This document shows positions 11,101-24,170 of a DNA stretch of 64,000 nucleotides, in pieces (within the stretch, counting starts at the first letter, position 1; every line of letters starts with the position of its first letter). The stretch is from Shinisaurus crocodilurus. Its lineage: Eukaryota > Chordata > Lepidosauria > Squamata > Shinisauridae. A program made the translations under genes and the position numbers. The stretch covers positions 162,866,886-162,930,885 of the forward strand of contig CM037879.1 of assembly GCA_021292165.1 (NCBI GenBank), in the 5' to 3' direction. The notes under the pieces are model-generated. The model was not told the origin of the DNA, ran no database searches, and saw only the letters and a program-made list of their open reading frames with translations.

Positions 11101-14100
11101 ACATCTCTAACTCCACTCACTTGTGGCTATGGCCCCAGCTACTTTTGGCTTTGGCCACAGCTGCTGCTGGAATGTGAACCCTGACAGATTTTGACCTAGG
11201 TAAAGCAGGCCATGATGGGGAAAATGTGCCCCCATCCCAGTACTAATGTAAGGCCCTGTCCTCCAAAAGGCACCCTGTGATCACATCAGGCCTGCAGGCT
11301 TTCTAAAGCTATGCCTCTACCTCTTACTTTTTTCCCCAAAACTCTTTTGATACTACTGTTCCACTTAAAAACACCATTCCAAAATAGCTTCCAAACATAA
11401 TTATAAAAACCCCTTCCCCTCCTTGCCCCATAGTAGTATTGCTCCCACTCCCTGCCCCAGGAAAGAATTTTACAAGCTACTGTGTAACTTGATATGATCT
11501 TTTTTTGTGTTGACCAGAATGGTTATTGTCTTTCGAATCCTGAGGCTTATAATTCTGATAAGAATATTTCGACTGGCTTCTGAGAAGAAACGACTTGAAA
11601 AAGTGACACGGAGGATGGTAAGCAAGATGGGGCCCTTGTCACCTGTGGTGCTTAGATGATGTAATTCACTACTTGAGGAGCCCTGTATGGTTTCCTTCCG
11701 CTTGCCTTTTAGGAAGCAGCTAAAACATGGCTTTGTATTTGTTGATTCAAAGGTATTATTCTGCTGTTTTTAAATAAGTTAAAATTAATAAATATTTTAA
11801 TAATACACTTTTAATTGATTTTGTTTAAGTCTTGTGTTGTAAGCCGACTCTGTGAGAGACTCTGACAGGAAGGTGAGATATAAGTGCTCAAACAATATAT
11901 AAACCAAGATTGGCCACAGGTGTGTAGAAGTAGCAAGCACTCAGATCTACCAGGTCAGTGTTCTCCAACCTTGGGTCCCCAGATGTTTTTGGCCTACAAC
12001 TCCCAGCATGCCCCAGCCAGCGTAGCTGGGGCAAGGGGCATGCTGGGAGTTGTAGGCCAAAAACATCTGGGGACCCAAGGTTGGAGAATACTGTACTAGG
12101 TGCTTAAAGCACCAACTCTTTCCCAATCCAGACCTTTTTGGGTCCTTGATGTCTCTTAGTATTCAGACTTTTTTCAGGTCTTTACCTACTATCATGACAG
12201 CTGGAAACTTTGGGCAGAATCCAACAGGGTGATTATGCCCCGCCAATTCTGTTGTGTAAGCAGCCCCCCCCACTTGCGCAATGGCGATTTAGCGCTTCTG
12301 GGGCAGCCCAAGATGAGTGTTTCCACTCATTTTGGGGATTCCTCTAGGAAGCGCTAAATCTCCCTTGTGTAAGCGGTGGGTCCCATTTGCGCAATGGAAT
12401 TGATGGGACCCACCATTTGTGGAAGGGAATCAGCGAGGTGGAAAGGAATCAGCGGGGGCATAAGCGCCCTGGCCTGTTGGATTCTGCCCCTGGCTGTTAA
12501 AGCTTTCATTCTAGAATTTCTGATTAAAATTGATTTACGAGTTGAAGTTCTCAAATCCATAGAGTGCTTCCAGATGAGGCTTTTATTGTGCAATTGCCCT
12601 GCCTCATTCACAGAACTTTGCAGAGGGTCCAGACAATGATGTCTTCTACTTGTAACCCTCCTGTGTCTTCCCATTGCTGCTTCTGTCTTTTTTCATTCCA
12701 GAAAAAAATAATTAAGGAGGAAAGCAGAATAGCTGCACAATATGCCTTTTGATTGGTAGTGCAAGGAGCCCTCCATCTGGAAGCACCCATAGTTTCTGGG
12801 TGTCTTGCCCAGCTAATTAGGTTTCCAAATACAGTCAAGATAGCATATTTCCATCCATCCTCGTCCCTCCACCTAACAATGTTTTAGCAGCATTATGCAT
12901 GTATTGGTATGACTTGTGAGTGACAGTTTTGATATCTTTGTATCATCTCTTGCATTTCAAATAGGCTTTTAGATTAGTCAGATCACTCTTTTCATAATCC
13001 TTGGTCTTCTAAAAACATCTAATATCATGGATATCTGAAGATGCAGCTGTCTCTTTTATCGACGATGCAAAGTCTAGTGGTCTGGGCTGAGGGTGGACTT
13101 TGTTGCTGTGCACAGCTACCTGTTCCTTCCTGTGTCTTCTGTTCTCTTTCTTCCAGTTTATGTATTGCCACTCTAAAATATGACTAAATCCAATTTTTGT
13201 AAAGATTAGAGTAAGCTATGTGTGCAGTTTGGAGTATAAAACTTGGGGGGGCGGGTGTTGGTAAATCATGTGCTTTGGGCTTAAGGCTTGCCCTGCAGTT
13301 CATAAGCAACAGCCTTGTATAAGGCAGCCTTGGAAATGATTTTGAGGAAGTGCTGTTGCATCTATCAAACTGAATTAAAATGTGATCTACTAGTACTAAC
13401 ATAATACAATTTATTTCTAGGTTCATGCCTGGAAGGCTTGTTTCATATCTTTCTCTTAATTTCCTTGTGTGTGTTTTGGCTGGCAGGTCTCGGAAAATAA
13501 AAGGCGTTATATAAAAGATGGCTTTGATTTGGACCTCACTTACGTCACTGGTTTGTATTGCTTGACTGGGGTGTGTCTGGAAATTGGGCATTATACATTT
13601 ATGTTATGTGAACTGCAGAACGGCATCCAAGAATTGTGGGAGAAAAGTGTGTGTGTATGTGTCAGTACACAGGACCCTTTGCTCTATTTCTCTCCTGGCC
13701 TTAAAGTTTAGTGACCAATGCTAACTGGGGAGATGTGGCGATGCATATACTTTTCTTAGCTGTTGCTTCTCTATTGAGAGTGAATGAGTGCTAAGACAGA
13801 TCTTGCCAATTGTCTTGGGCAGTTAAAGTCTAACCACATGCAGCAGGATGGCCAAAGCTCCAAGGGGCACGTAACAAAACCTTCATGTGTCCAAAAGCCA
13901 CCACCCCTGACACTGCTGCTCGCCAGTCCACAGAACAAACTTTGACCTCTTGTATATAGAGTTGCAGTCATGCCTCTCCTCTGTTGCATCTCAACAGGAG
14001 GAAAGAAGCTCTTGATTGCCAAACTAAATGACAGAATGAACTTGAGGTGCCAACACCCACAGTAGAGACTGTTTTTTAAATGTGAAATGTTGGCATGTTG

Positions 14101-17100
14101 GATCAGTGCTGTTCCTGGTCCCACAGAACGAGGAGGGGGAAACAAAATATCCACTCATGTGAAATGGTTTAGTTACCTTAACTTCTGCAGCTTGTGCCCT
14201 TGGGCCATGGATTCAAATTCCACCTTCTTCCCCATCCCTTTGCTGAGAGCCAACAGGTCAATAGACCTTGGGCAAGTTCCAAGGCAGTAGTAGAGCACAT
14301 GTTTTGTTACAAGGATCTCTGGTAGCAGGGCTAGTAAAATCCCCTCTTGAGGTCCTGGAGTGCCATTGCCAGGCACAGTAAACAATACTGGCCTAGATGG
14401 ACCAGGGACTGATGCTTCATATATAATATATATTATTTCATATAGGGCCTTTTCACATCAGTTTGTAGTACATTAGGTGCACAGTTGTTACTTGTCCATT
14501 GTAGGGATGCACATGTGTCCCCAAGTGTCTCCCCTATTGTAGGGGCATTGCACTTTCCCATGTTCTGTCAACTAGGGAAATGAGATTCTTCCCCTAGCTA
14601 TTGTGCCATTTCCTGCTTCAAACTCTGGCTGGCGAGGGTCACAGGGACCTGATGGCACGAGGAAGGAATGGCTTGGCACTTCCCCATGCCATTTTTGTGA
14701 ATGTGTTTTCCCTTTTTTAGTTTTATTTTCTGGATGGCTCCCTTGCTGTGCTACTACAGCTCACGGCACGCTGGTCTGTCTCTTTTTCTTAAAGCACCAA
14801 ACCAAGCTCATCACCCAAGAGTTTGAGCCCCCAGCTGTGCAAGGCCTGCTCATTTTAAAAATTCTGGTCCTCCAACTTTGACTCTCTTGAAAGGTGTTCT
14901 TGAACCAACTGAGGTGATACCTTCTTTAAAACTGGATGAGCTAGTCAGAAATATTTGAAGTGAGAATCTGAATTGCACATTAAGTTCAGAACAAAAACAG
15001 AGATCTGTCCAGGCTGCTTTTAATCAGGCGGTTTAGAACAAAGCAGTGGGAAGACTTTTGCATGGCCTGTGGGTATCGTGACCTCTTCAGTTCAGTGTCT
15101 TCAATCCACTTTCCCCTTAAACTGGTTCTGGACTACTGATGTGCCATGCTGTTAAAGATTTCTGTTAATTACCAGTGCACACTTGTTTGTGCTGGTAGAT
15201 GTATAGGTAAAGCCGTGCCTTTTGGTGGAGAAATGTGTCTGACAGCTGCCTGCCTCTTCTGTGGCTCGTAAAATTGAAGTCTTGTTGCTTAGTAATGCTA
15301 ACTTAAAATTGCCTACTTCGTTTTCACCTCGTGACTTGCTCTTCCTCACTGTATTCAATCACTCATTAATCCAGCCTTGAAAACAAAACAAAATAACTTT
15401 TACCAGAGTTGCACGCACAAACTACTGAGCAGAATATCTTAGGAGGCAATATTTATGTTTGAGAGCATGTGTACAAATGCCAAACCACAGCTGTATATAA
15501 GAACTACTTGGGGTGTAAAGCAGGAATGGGAGCAGGAAGGGGCTTGCTGTAATGTCTGGAAGCCCACTCTGTGATTTCTGTTGTTTCTACCATACCAGAA
15601 TCTGTCTTCCTGGATCCATGAAGAATCTTACACTTACCACACAGTGCATTTCTAAGCAATATGTAGTCACATGTGTACCACCCCATCTTCGAAAGAGCTC
15701 AGGGCTCGTTATTGAGCCTACTCTGTGGCGGTGAGGGTGGCAAAGGAGTTATTTCCGTCTCCATTGCATATTTGCAAAGTTGTCCAACAGAGCTATTCTG
15801 CATGGTGACAGGTACAGACAGGTATATTATGATCTGATCCTGAAAGGGAGTTAGTCACACCCTCGATGGCTTGCAGTGACAAATTTGCAAGATGCTTTGA
15901 AGGTAAATTTGCTTGCACCTGGTATGACTTAGTGCAGTTCCATTAATGGAGGTATCCAGAGTAGTGTCTGGTCCAGTTGTATTGGATGCGTTCCAGTTGC
16001 TGAGGCCTGAAGATGCATGCAAGGTGGTTCGACAAATTTGACAAACCACTTGTACGGAGTTATAAATTACTCCTTGAGAGAGGGAGTGATATCAACCTCA
16101 TTGAAAGGGGCTGCTCCTGAAGAAATGTCAGCTGGATCCAGAAGTAGAGGACAACTATAGGCTGGTTGCTAACATCCTGTTCTTGGGCAAGGTGCTTGAG
16201 TGAGGGGTTGCTGATCAACTCCAGGCACCCTTGAATGAAGCTGATTCTCTCTATCCATTTCAGTCCAGCTTTGGGCCGTTTTAGGACAAGATCTGCCTTG
16301 ATGGCTGCCCTGTGGGATGACCTTTGCTGAGAGAGACTAGGGGACTTTAACTTTGTTGGTTCTCTTGTACCTCTCAGTGACTTTTGATACCGTCAACCAT
16401 GGTATTGTTCCAGATCAAGTTAGGGGCACTGTGTTGCAGTGGTTCCATTCCTGCTTGGATAGCCATTTCCAGAAGGTAGTGCTGGGGGAATACTGCTGTT
16501 TTCTATGGCAAATATGTCACAGGGTTCTGCAGGGATCTATTTTATTCCCCATGCTATTTAATACCTACATGAAACCACTGGGAGAGATTATCTGGGGATG
16601 TGTGCTGAGGTGTCAGCAATGGACACATGACACTCTGCTCTACCTCTCCTTTTCATCTAAGTCAGATAAAGCAATGGATGTCCAGAATCAGTGCCTGAGC
16701 AAGGTAATGGACTAGATGAAGGCCAATAAACTGAAGCTCAATCTGGACAAGATGGAAGTACTGTTAGTGAGTGGTTTGTCTGTCCAGTTGAGTGGTGGTC
16801 AACCTGTTTTGGTTCCGGCTGCACTCTCTGAAGGATCAGGCATGCAGCTTGGGATGATCCTGGATCCATCATTGTCACTTGAGGCCCAGGTGGTTTCGTT
16901 GACTAGGAGCACCTTTTATCAGCATAGACTGATATATTAGCTGTCACTTCATTTGGACAGAGGTAGCCTGGTAACAGTTATCCATGTTCTGCAACAGTTA
17001 TCTGTGTTCTGATAATCTCCCAACTGGATTATTGCAATGCCTTATACATGGGGCTACATTGGAAAATGATTTGGAAACTTCTGTTAGTCCAAAATAGGGC

Positions 17101-20100
17101 TGCTAGGATACTAACGGACTGGTTGATATAATCATGTGAGGCCAGTGGTTTGTCAGACTTCCAGTCCATTCCCAGGCCCAGTTTAAAAATCAAAGCCCTA
17201 AAAGGCTTGGGGCCAGAGTATCTAAAGGGATGTCTGTTCCAATATATACCTGCCCAGACCTTAGGTCATCTTCAGAGTTATGGTGCCCCATTTATGGAAT
17301 GTGCTCCCCAAGGAGGCTTGCCTGGCAGCTGCACTGTTATCTTTTTGGTGCCAGGTAAAGATGTTTCTAACAGGATTTTTTTTTATTTCTGTTATAGTAT
17401 TTATTTTTAATCTGTTTCATTGAGTGAGCAGCCCTGAGAATGTCTTGTTATAGGCATATACATCAAATAAATAAATAAATAAATAAATAGGAAAGGACAA
17501 CAATAGGTTAGGTCAGCCTTCCCCAACCTAGTTTGTTTATTTATTATTAGTAATATTTATATACTGCTTAATATAATATAATCCCTGAGTGGTTTCCTCC
17601 AGATCTGTTGGATGGCACCAGGCTGGAAAAGGCTGAGTTAAACTGCAACGGTGATTTGCCCAAGTAAAAGGAATCCCATTCAGCAATGAAGCTTAGCAAG
17701 CTGTCCCTGGCCAAAGCCCAGCAATCCAATTCCTACATCACTGTGGCTACTTGCACTGCTTGTAATCCACACCACAATTGAAAACTGGGTGAAACTATTT
17801 TCAGCAGTTGTAGCACCTTTTAGATGTTATGTTGGACACTGGAACTCTGTTCCAATTGGGATTTGACAGGGTCCATCATTACAAGCCTTTAAGGGGGCAC
17901 TGACAACTTAATTGCTTTATGCTGCGTTTTCATAATTTTAAGAATTTTACTTGGGCTGTTGTGGTGTGGCTGTCTGATCTCTGCTTGTGTGTACAAATAT
18001 TCTTGTATTAACTGGAACACTGTGGGCTGTAAACCAACAAATGTGCTTTTTCAACTTTGTTAATGCTTATTACAACTTTCTGTGTTTCTCTCAGCTCGTG
18101 TTATAGCAATGTCATTTCCATCTTCTGGGAAGCAGGCTTTCTACAGGAATCCTATACAGGTAATCTAGACTCTGAAAGCCTGTGCAGATAGCATGTAGCA
18201 TTATTCTGGATTTTCCTCCATCTATTCTCCTCTGCACCCTTCCTCCCTTCTGTAAATATTGTAGGTTCTGCTAGTGCTGGTAAAGTGCTGACAAACTGTT
18301 GTGTTACTGCCACAGGAAAAGGGAGCTTAAAACTAAAGATATATTACAGAGTAAAGGATATGTGGGGGCATTGCTTAAGCTTTGCTTGAACCTTATCATT
18401 CTTGGCTACAAGTCCTCATTGTATAAATGCTGCATCTAGTTAACATTTGATTTTTTTTGTTTGGCTTACAAACAATGAAAAATTAGGGCTTCAAGCAGCC
18501 TGTTTAATAAACTGGTATGCTAATCTACTAATGCAGGGGTCCCCAAACTTTTGGAACCGTGGGCACATTTGGGAATTTGAAAAACTGCTGTGAGCACCAC
18601 CACAAAATACCTAATCAGTGCAACATCCCTTTGATAAGGGATTGTCTAATTCAGCTAATTGCTGGTGGTACAATACAGCTGATTCTTCCTTTAAACATAT
18701 GTGTTGGCAATGTCCAGTAGTTGCTAATTTGGAGGAGGAGGTTATTACACAGATACATTTTGTATTGGAATAGTCTTTAATATTCACTGATGTACACACT
18801 CTTTTAAATTATTTACCTGCTTCATGGAAACAAATGGTCAACGTAAATGGATTCTCTGCACCCTTTTGATAGCTAAAAGACTGATATTTCAACATTGGAA
18901 GAATAAACACTCACCTCCTATAATGCAATGGACTGAGGACCTTACAACGCTTTCAGTATTTGAATGGGTGGCACCTTCAAATGAATACTTACTCGGATAT
19001 TTGGTCCACGTTTGTTGAAGCCTATCTATAGTTGCTAGAAAGTTGTATGCATTTCATACACATCCATGTACCGTATGTATATTTTTAAAAAATGGGGGGG
19101 GGGGGAATGAAATTAAAAATAAAATAAAAAACTAAACAATTTCAAGTGCCTGTGGGCACCATGTTGGGGATCTCTTTGTGGGTGCCATTGAAGGTGCCTG
19201 TGGGTGCCATGGTGCCCATGGGCACTGCATTGGGGACTCCTGTACTAATGCTTCAAAGATATTAAATCCTGTCCTCCACCAAACTCAGTTGGTGAGAGTT
19301 GAGCTTGAAGGTCACTCTTCTGCAGGCCCCAGAGTGCTGGCTGCCATGGTGCTGGTGGTGGTTGGAATTGATTCCTTCCAGTTTGCATGTAAAATAAGTA
19401 TGCAGTTCACATTTTGGGGATAAAATCAATATGAACAATGAGCAACAGCTACAGCTTACTTGAAATCTATGTCAAGATTCCCCTCTCCTATAATACAGAT
19501 GGGATTTGAAACACTTGTTGTGGCTTGTCCCTGTAATATGGGATTTTCTGTACTCCAGATCTCCAAACTCATGAACAAGAAACAATTAAAAAGAATTCCT
19601 TCTCATATGGAGAAGCTTTTGATAGTTAAACTGGAAGTTAAAAGAAATTATTTCCTTTCTTCAAACTCCTGTACTGAGGATTTGGTAGCAAACCAATTTA
19701 CTTAAATGTGATGTTAATTGAATCAGAAGCCACATCTTCTTGTCAGGGCCGGTGCTACCATTAGGCCAACTAGGCAGCCGCCTAGGGCACAGGGCTAAAG
19801 GGGGCGCCAGAAATGCCTTGAAAAAAAATACAGCGCTCTCAAGTGGGAAGGGGGGGCACTAAATATCTGATCTTGCCTAGGGCACCAAACTGCCTTGCAC
19901 CGGCCCTGCTTCTTGTATTGCAAGCTCTTGGAATACCTTGCTTTCTTTTTCTAGGAAGTTGCACAGTTCTTGGATACAAAACATGAAGGTCACTACAAAG
20001 TCTACAACCTTTGCAGTAAGTATCTTTTTTTGCTCTTACTATTTTTAAATCTATTTTCTGTGCTCTCTTTAACTTTTTTTTAACTTCTTAAGGAGAGTGT

Positions 20101-23100
20101 TCATCAGTCCTTTCCACATCATGTAAAATTGGGCTGTACTTTTGTTTCATTTGTTCAACTGCTTACTTCATGCCAAGCCTCACTGTGGCAACAAAAGGCA
20201 TCTGGGAGCTTGAGTTTGGACACAGAGTCAAATAAAAATTATTCTGAGGTAAGGTGGATGGATTTATAGCACCAATACTGTACTCTTCGGTCCTCTTCTA
20301 GCAACAGTCCAAACACTAGCGAGTTCTTTTTCCTCTTTCTTGAGGGGGCCCCCCAGGCAAAGTACCCGCTGGTAGCCACATTCTTACCTTGTTGGGCCCC
20401 CTTGGACTGACTTGGCAGTAGTAGCAGCAGCACTGCAAAGGTTTCTGGAAACTGCCAGTTTAATTTCCCACAATGCCTCAGAGCACCTGATGTAGTGTGG
20501 GAAATTAATTTGGAGGCTTGCAATCTCAGCTGCCTAGCATAGAGGTGCCAGGGCAGGTGTTGGCACCGGTAGGCCACTAGGGTCTCAGCAGCTGCCCTAG
20601 GATACCAGTTGCTAGTGTGAGCCCTGTTGATAATGATATCCCATATGAGACAGAACATACACAATTCCCAGTTTGATGCAGTTGATCCATGAACACAACA
20701 ACACGGACATTTATACTGCAAATTCAAAATAACATATTCTTGACCAGCCTGTTGCTGCAAAATGGGACTGCCCCTCCTCCCCCATCAGCCAACTAGAGGG
20801 GAGGGAGGAAGCTGGGCATTAACCAGTGTAACTTACCCTCTTGTGGGGTTGGGAAGAAGAATTTCAGTTAAGATGTTTGAACAAAATATTGCTATTGGGT
20901 CTTCACAAGGGAAGCTTTGGGTGGCATTAAATATTTAATAATTATATACCTTTCTCCCCTGTAGGTGAACAGAGCTATGACCCAAAGTTTTTCCATTACA
21001 GGGTGGAGCGGATATTTATTGATGACCATAATGTTCCTACTCTAGAGTAAGTATGTGGAGAACCTCTCCTTCTGGTGGGGGCCTCTATACTAGGGCATCC
21101 CACTCCTATCCCAAATGTGGAGGATCACCCCTCACCACTGGGTAATCCCTCCCTTCACTTCTACTGCCACCATTAAACTGCACCCCTTTATTTAGTATAT
21201 GCCTTTTACTGTAATGTCTTAGGCATGAGACAAAACCGATCAGAGGTACCAGGAAAGTAAACAAAGATATAGTATTTTATTAACAAGAAAGCATATTATT
21301 TAAGAAGGTTGTTACTACTTTTAAACAGGGTTTCTATACAGTTTCTTTTACCAACAGACAGGTGTTAGATAGAAACCCCACTTCCTACCCCTTACCAACC
21401 TTAAGCCAATTCCCCTATCATACTCCCAGTTAACTCACAGGCCTAACATGAAGGCTTGAAAGGCAGTCTTCTCTCTGGTCGGGGTTGACTTCCACCTGGA
21501 ACCTTTAAGGCTGTTCACCTGGCTTCTCCTGAAATCTTCAGTCTGGTCCAGCAGCTGCTCAGTCTTCAGACCCCTGCCATCAGCAGACACTCAGGCTCCA
21601 GCTCTTTCCTCCGAAGGCTGCTCCAGGAGTCTTGCTCTCCTCATTGGTGGACCTTCTTCAGCTTCTGCCTCATGTGCTCTCAGTTCAGCTTCCCAATCTT
21701 GTAGCTGCTCTTCTTCCTGGCTGCTGTCTTCTTCAGACTCCCACAAAAACCTCCTCCTCAGACAACTCTTCAGTCAGACTCCTCCTGTCAGACTCCCCCT
21801 TGACAGACTCTCCTTATATTCGTTCTAGTCAGAACTCTCCAGTCAATCAGCTTTGGGGTGGCCAACATTCCATCACCCCAGCTCTGTGTAAATGTCCAAC
21901 CAATGGGTGCACCTTTAGAATGTCCGGTATTTCCCCAGTCAGATGGTACCAATTTCAGTCCTACCTTTCCATATAAATAGACAGAACCTGGCTTCATTTT
22001 CACCTCCTGGAGGTAATAGTAACTGCCAATCTGCCAGCACACCGTATTTACAATGTAGCTCTCCTCAGGAACAAGACTTCGAATAAAATGCATACATATA
22101 TTTTTTTTTACTGTTAACCCATTCAGAGGCTCAGTGATTGAAATAAAACATAAGTTAAACTTTCACTGCAGTTTCTTCACACAGTGTCATGCCAAGATGG
22201 TGCTGTGGGTGTCCTAGAAAGGAGCAGACCTAGCAATGTAAAGAAGCCTATCGAACCAGCACCAATTGTTTAAAACTTGCAAGTGTGTCTAGCCTATGAG
22301 AAATGGCTTCAGAGCACATTTATATAGTGTGTTATCAGAAGCTCTGTTCAGGCTTTTGTAACATGTATGCATGCATGGGAAGTGGAGGCCACACCCACTC
22401 CCCTTATATCTCGGCCTTCCCAGGTTGTGGCAGGAAGATCTGAAGGGAGATTGTAAGTGTGTTTGGTTCCAGTCCTCCCCAGGATCAGGTATATCCTGCA
22501 CAACTGTAAGCATGTTCAGCCAAACACGCTTATAATGTGGGGTTGGGTGGGCCAGAAGTGTGTGACCCCTCTACAGACAGACACAATTTATGAACAGCTG
22601 CATTGAACTAGTGTGTTATGTAAATCAGTGTTCTCCAACCTTGGGTCCCCAGATGTCTTTGGCCTACAACTCCCAGCATGCCCCAGCCAGCATAGCTGGC
22701 TGGGGCATGCTGGGAGTTGTAGGCCAAAAACACGGGGACCCAAAGTTGGAGAACACTGATGTAAATGACACTGAACTAGGAAATTCCTAAGCTGGATGAA
22801 ATGCAATGATGTGCTGTGATGAATGAGATCACATTTTAGTTTTTTCTAGTATAATATATTGGAAGAGATCTTAAGTGAGGTATTCCTCTTTTCCCTTAAG
22901 GGAGATGCTCAAATTCACTGCTAGTGTGCGAGAATGGATGCAACAGGACAGCAACAACGTCATAGCAATACACTGCAAAGGAGGGAAGGGTAAGCAAATG
23001 CCTTTTAGTGAAGCGTCAGGATGGAGTTGGAAGTAGTTTGAACTCGCATTAGGTTTTCATTCCATGATGACCTGCTTCTAATTTACATTTTTTCATCTTA

Positions 23101-24121
23101 TTCCGAAAGTATTTTGTGCTTCAGCATCTGGTTCGCTTTGGCTTTCCAGTATTAAATTATTGCCATTATTTCTCTGAAGGAGTTGTCTGAGGCCCAAAAG
23201 CGCAACATTACCAGCAAATTATTGGAATGTACTTTATGACTTAGTGGCCATTCTTTCTCGTCCCTGACAATAACAACAACAATAATAATTTATTTCTTAC
23301 CCGCCTCTCCATCTAGATCGAGGCGGGGAACAGCAGAAAACACAAAACACATAAACTAATCAAACACAACACATACTATTAAAACATCTTAAAATATCTT
23401 TAAAACATCTTAAATTATCGCTAGGTACTTTTTCCTACATCTTCTTGTGTACACCAATAATTGAAAAGTAGGCATCTGAATTCAAAAACTTGTATTCAAG
23501 TTGTCCTTCTGCAATTTTGGATGAAGTTTCTAAAGGCTGGTTATTTCCAGAAGGGTAGTTGGGTTAGTCCAGTGATGGCTGAACCTATGGCATGCGTGCC
23601 ACAGCTGGCACGCAGGGACCTCTCTGTGGGCACTCGAGCCATTGGTCGCCAGATCACGAAAAGACCGTCCCCTTCTGCAGTCAGCGTCGGTTTTCCATAG
23701 TAACTCCTCTCCACTCATTCCTCGCTGGCCTCCACAGGCAGGCACACTCCAACATCTCCACCCCCTGAAGCGGACTGAGCAGGCACCCAGCCCTCATTCT
23801 AACTGAACAGACAGCTCAGAAGCACAGCGCGCGCGCGCCCAAATCTTTGCGTGCCCGGTGAAGAGCCATGCCCTGAGACAGAGCGGGGCGCGATTAGCTA
23901 GTGCCCCTCCTCCTTCCTGCCAAATTTAAGGCACTTTGAAATAAATAAGTTGGTTTTGTGTTGCAGTTTGGGCACTCGGGCTCAAAAAGGTTCGCCATCA
24001 CTGGGTTAATCTGCTGCAGCAAAAGCAGAGAGTCTTGTGGCACCTTAAAGATTAACAAATTTATTATGGTATAAGCTCTTGTGTACTAGAGTCCACTTCA
24101 TCAGATGCATGAAATGTTATG

Positions 24122-24170
<49 letters not shown>

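Noticed and set aside
16353..16940. Two adjacent protein genes in intron 8
   Set aside because: They are pieces of a decayed L2-like reverse transcriptase with stops and frameshifts.
20239..20760. 173-codon minus-strand frame in intron 10
   Set aside because: No family features, biased composition, no splice context, and it lies within the VSP intron.
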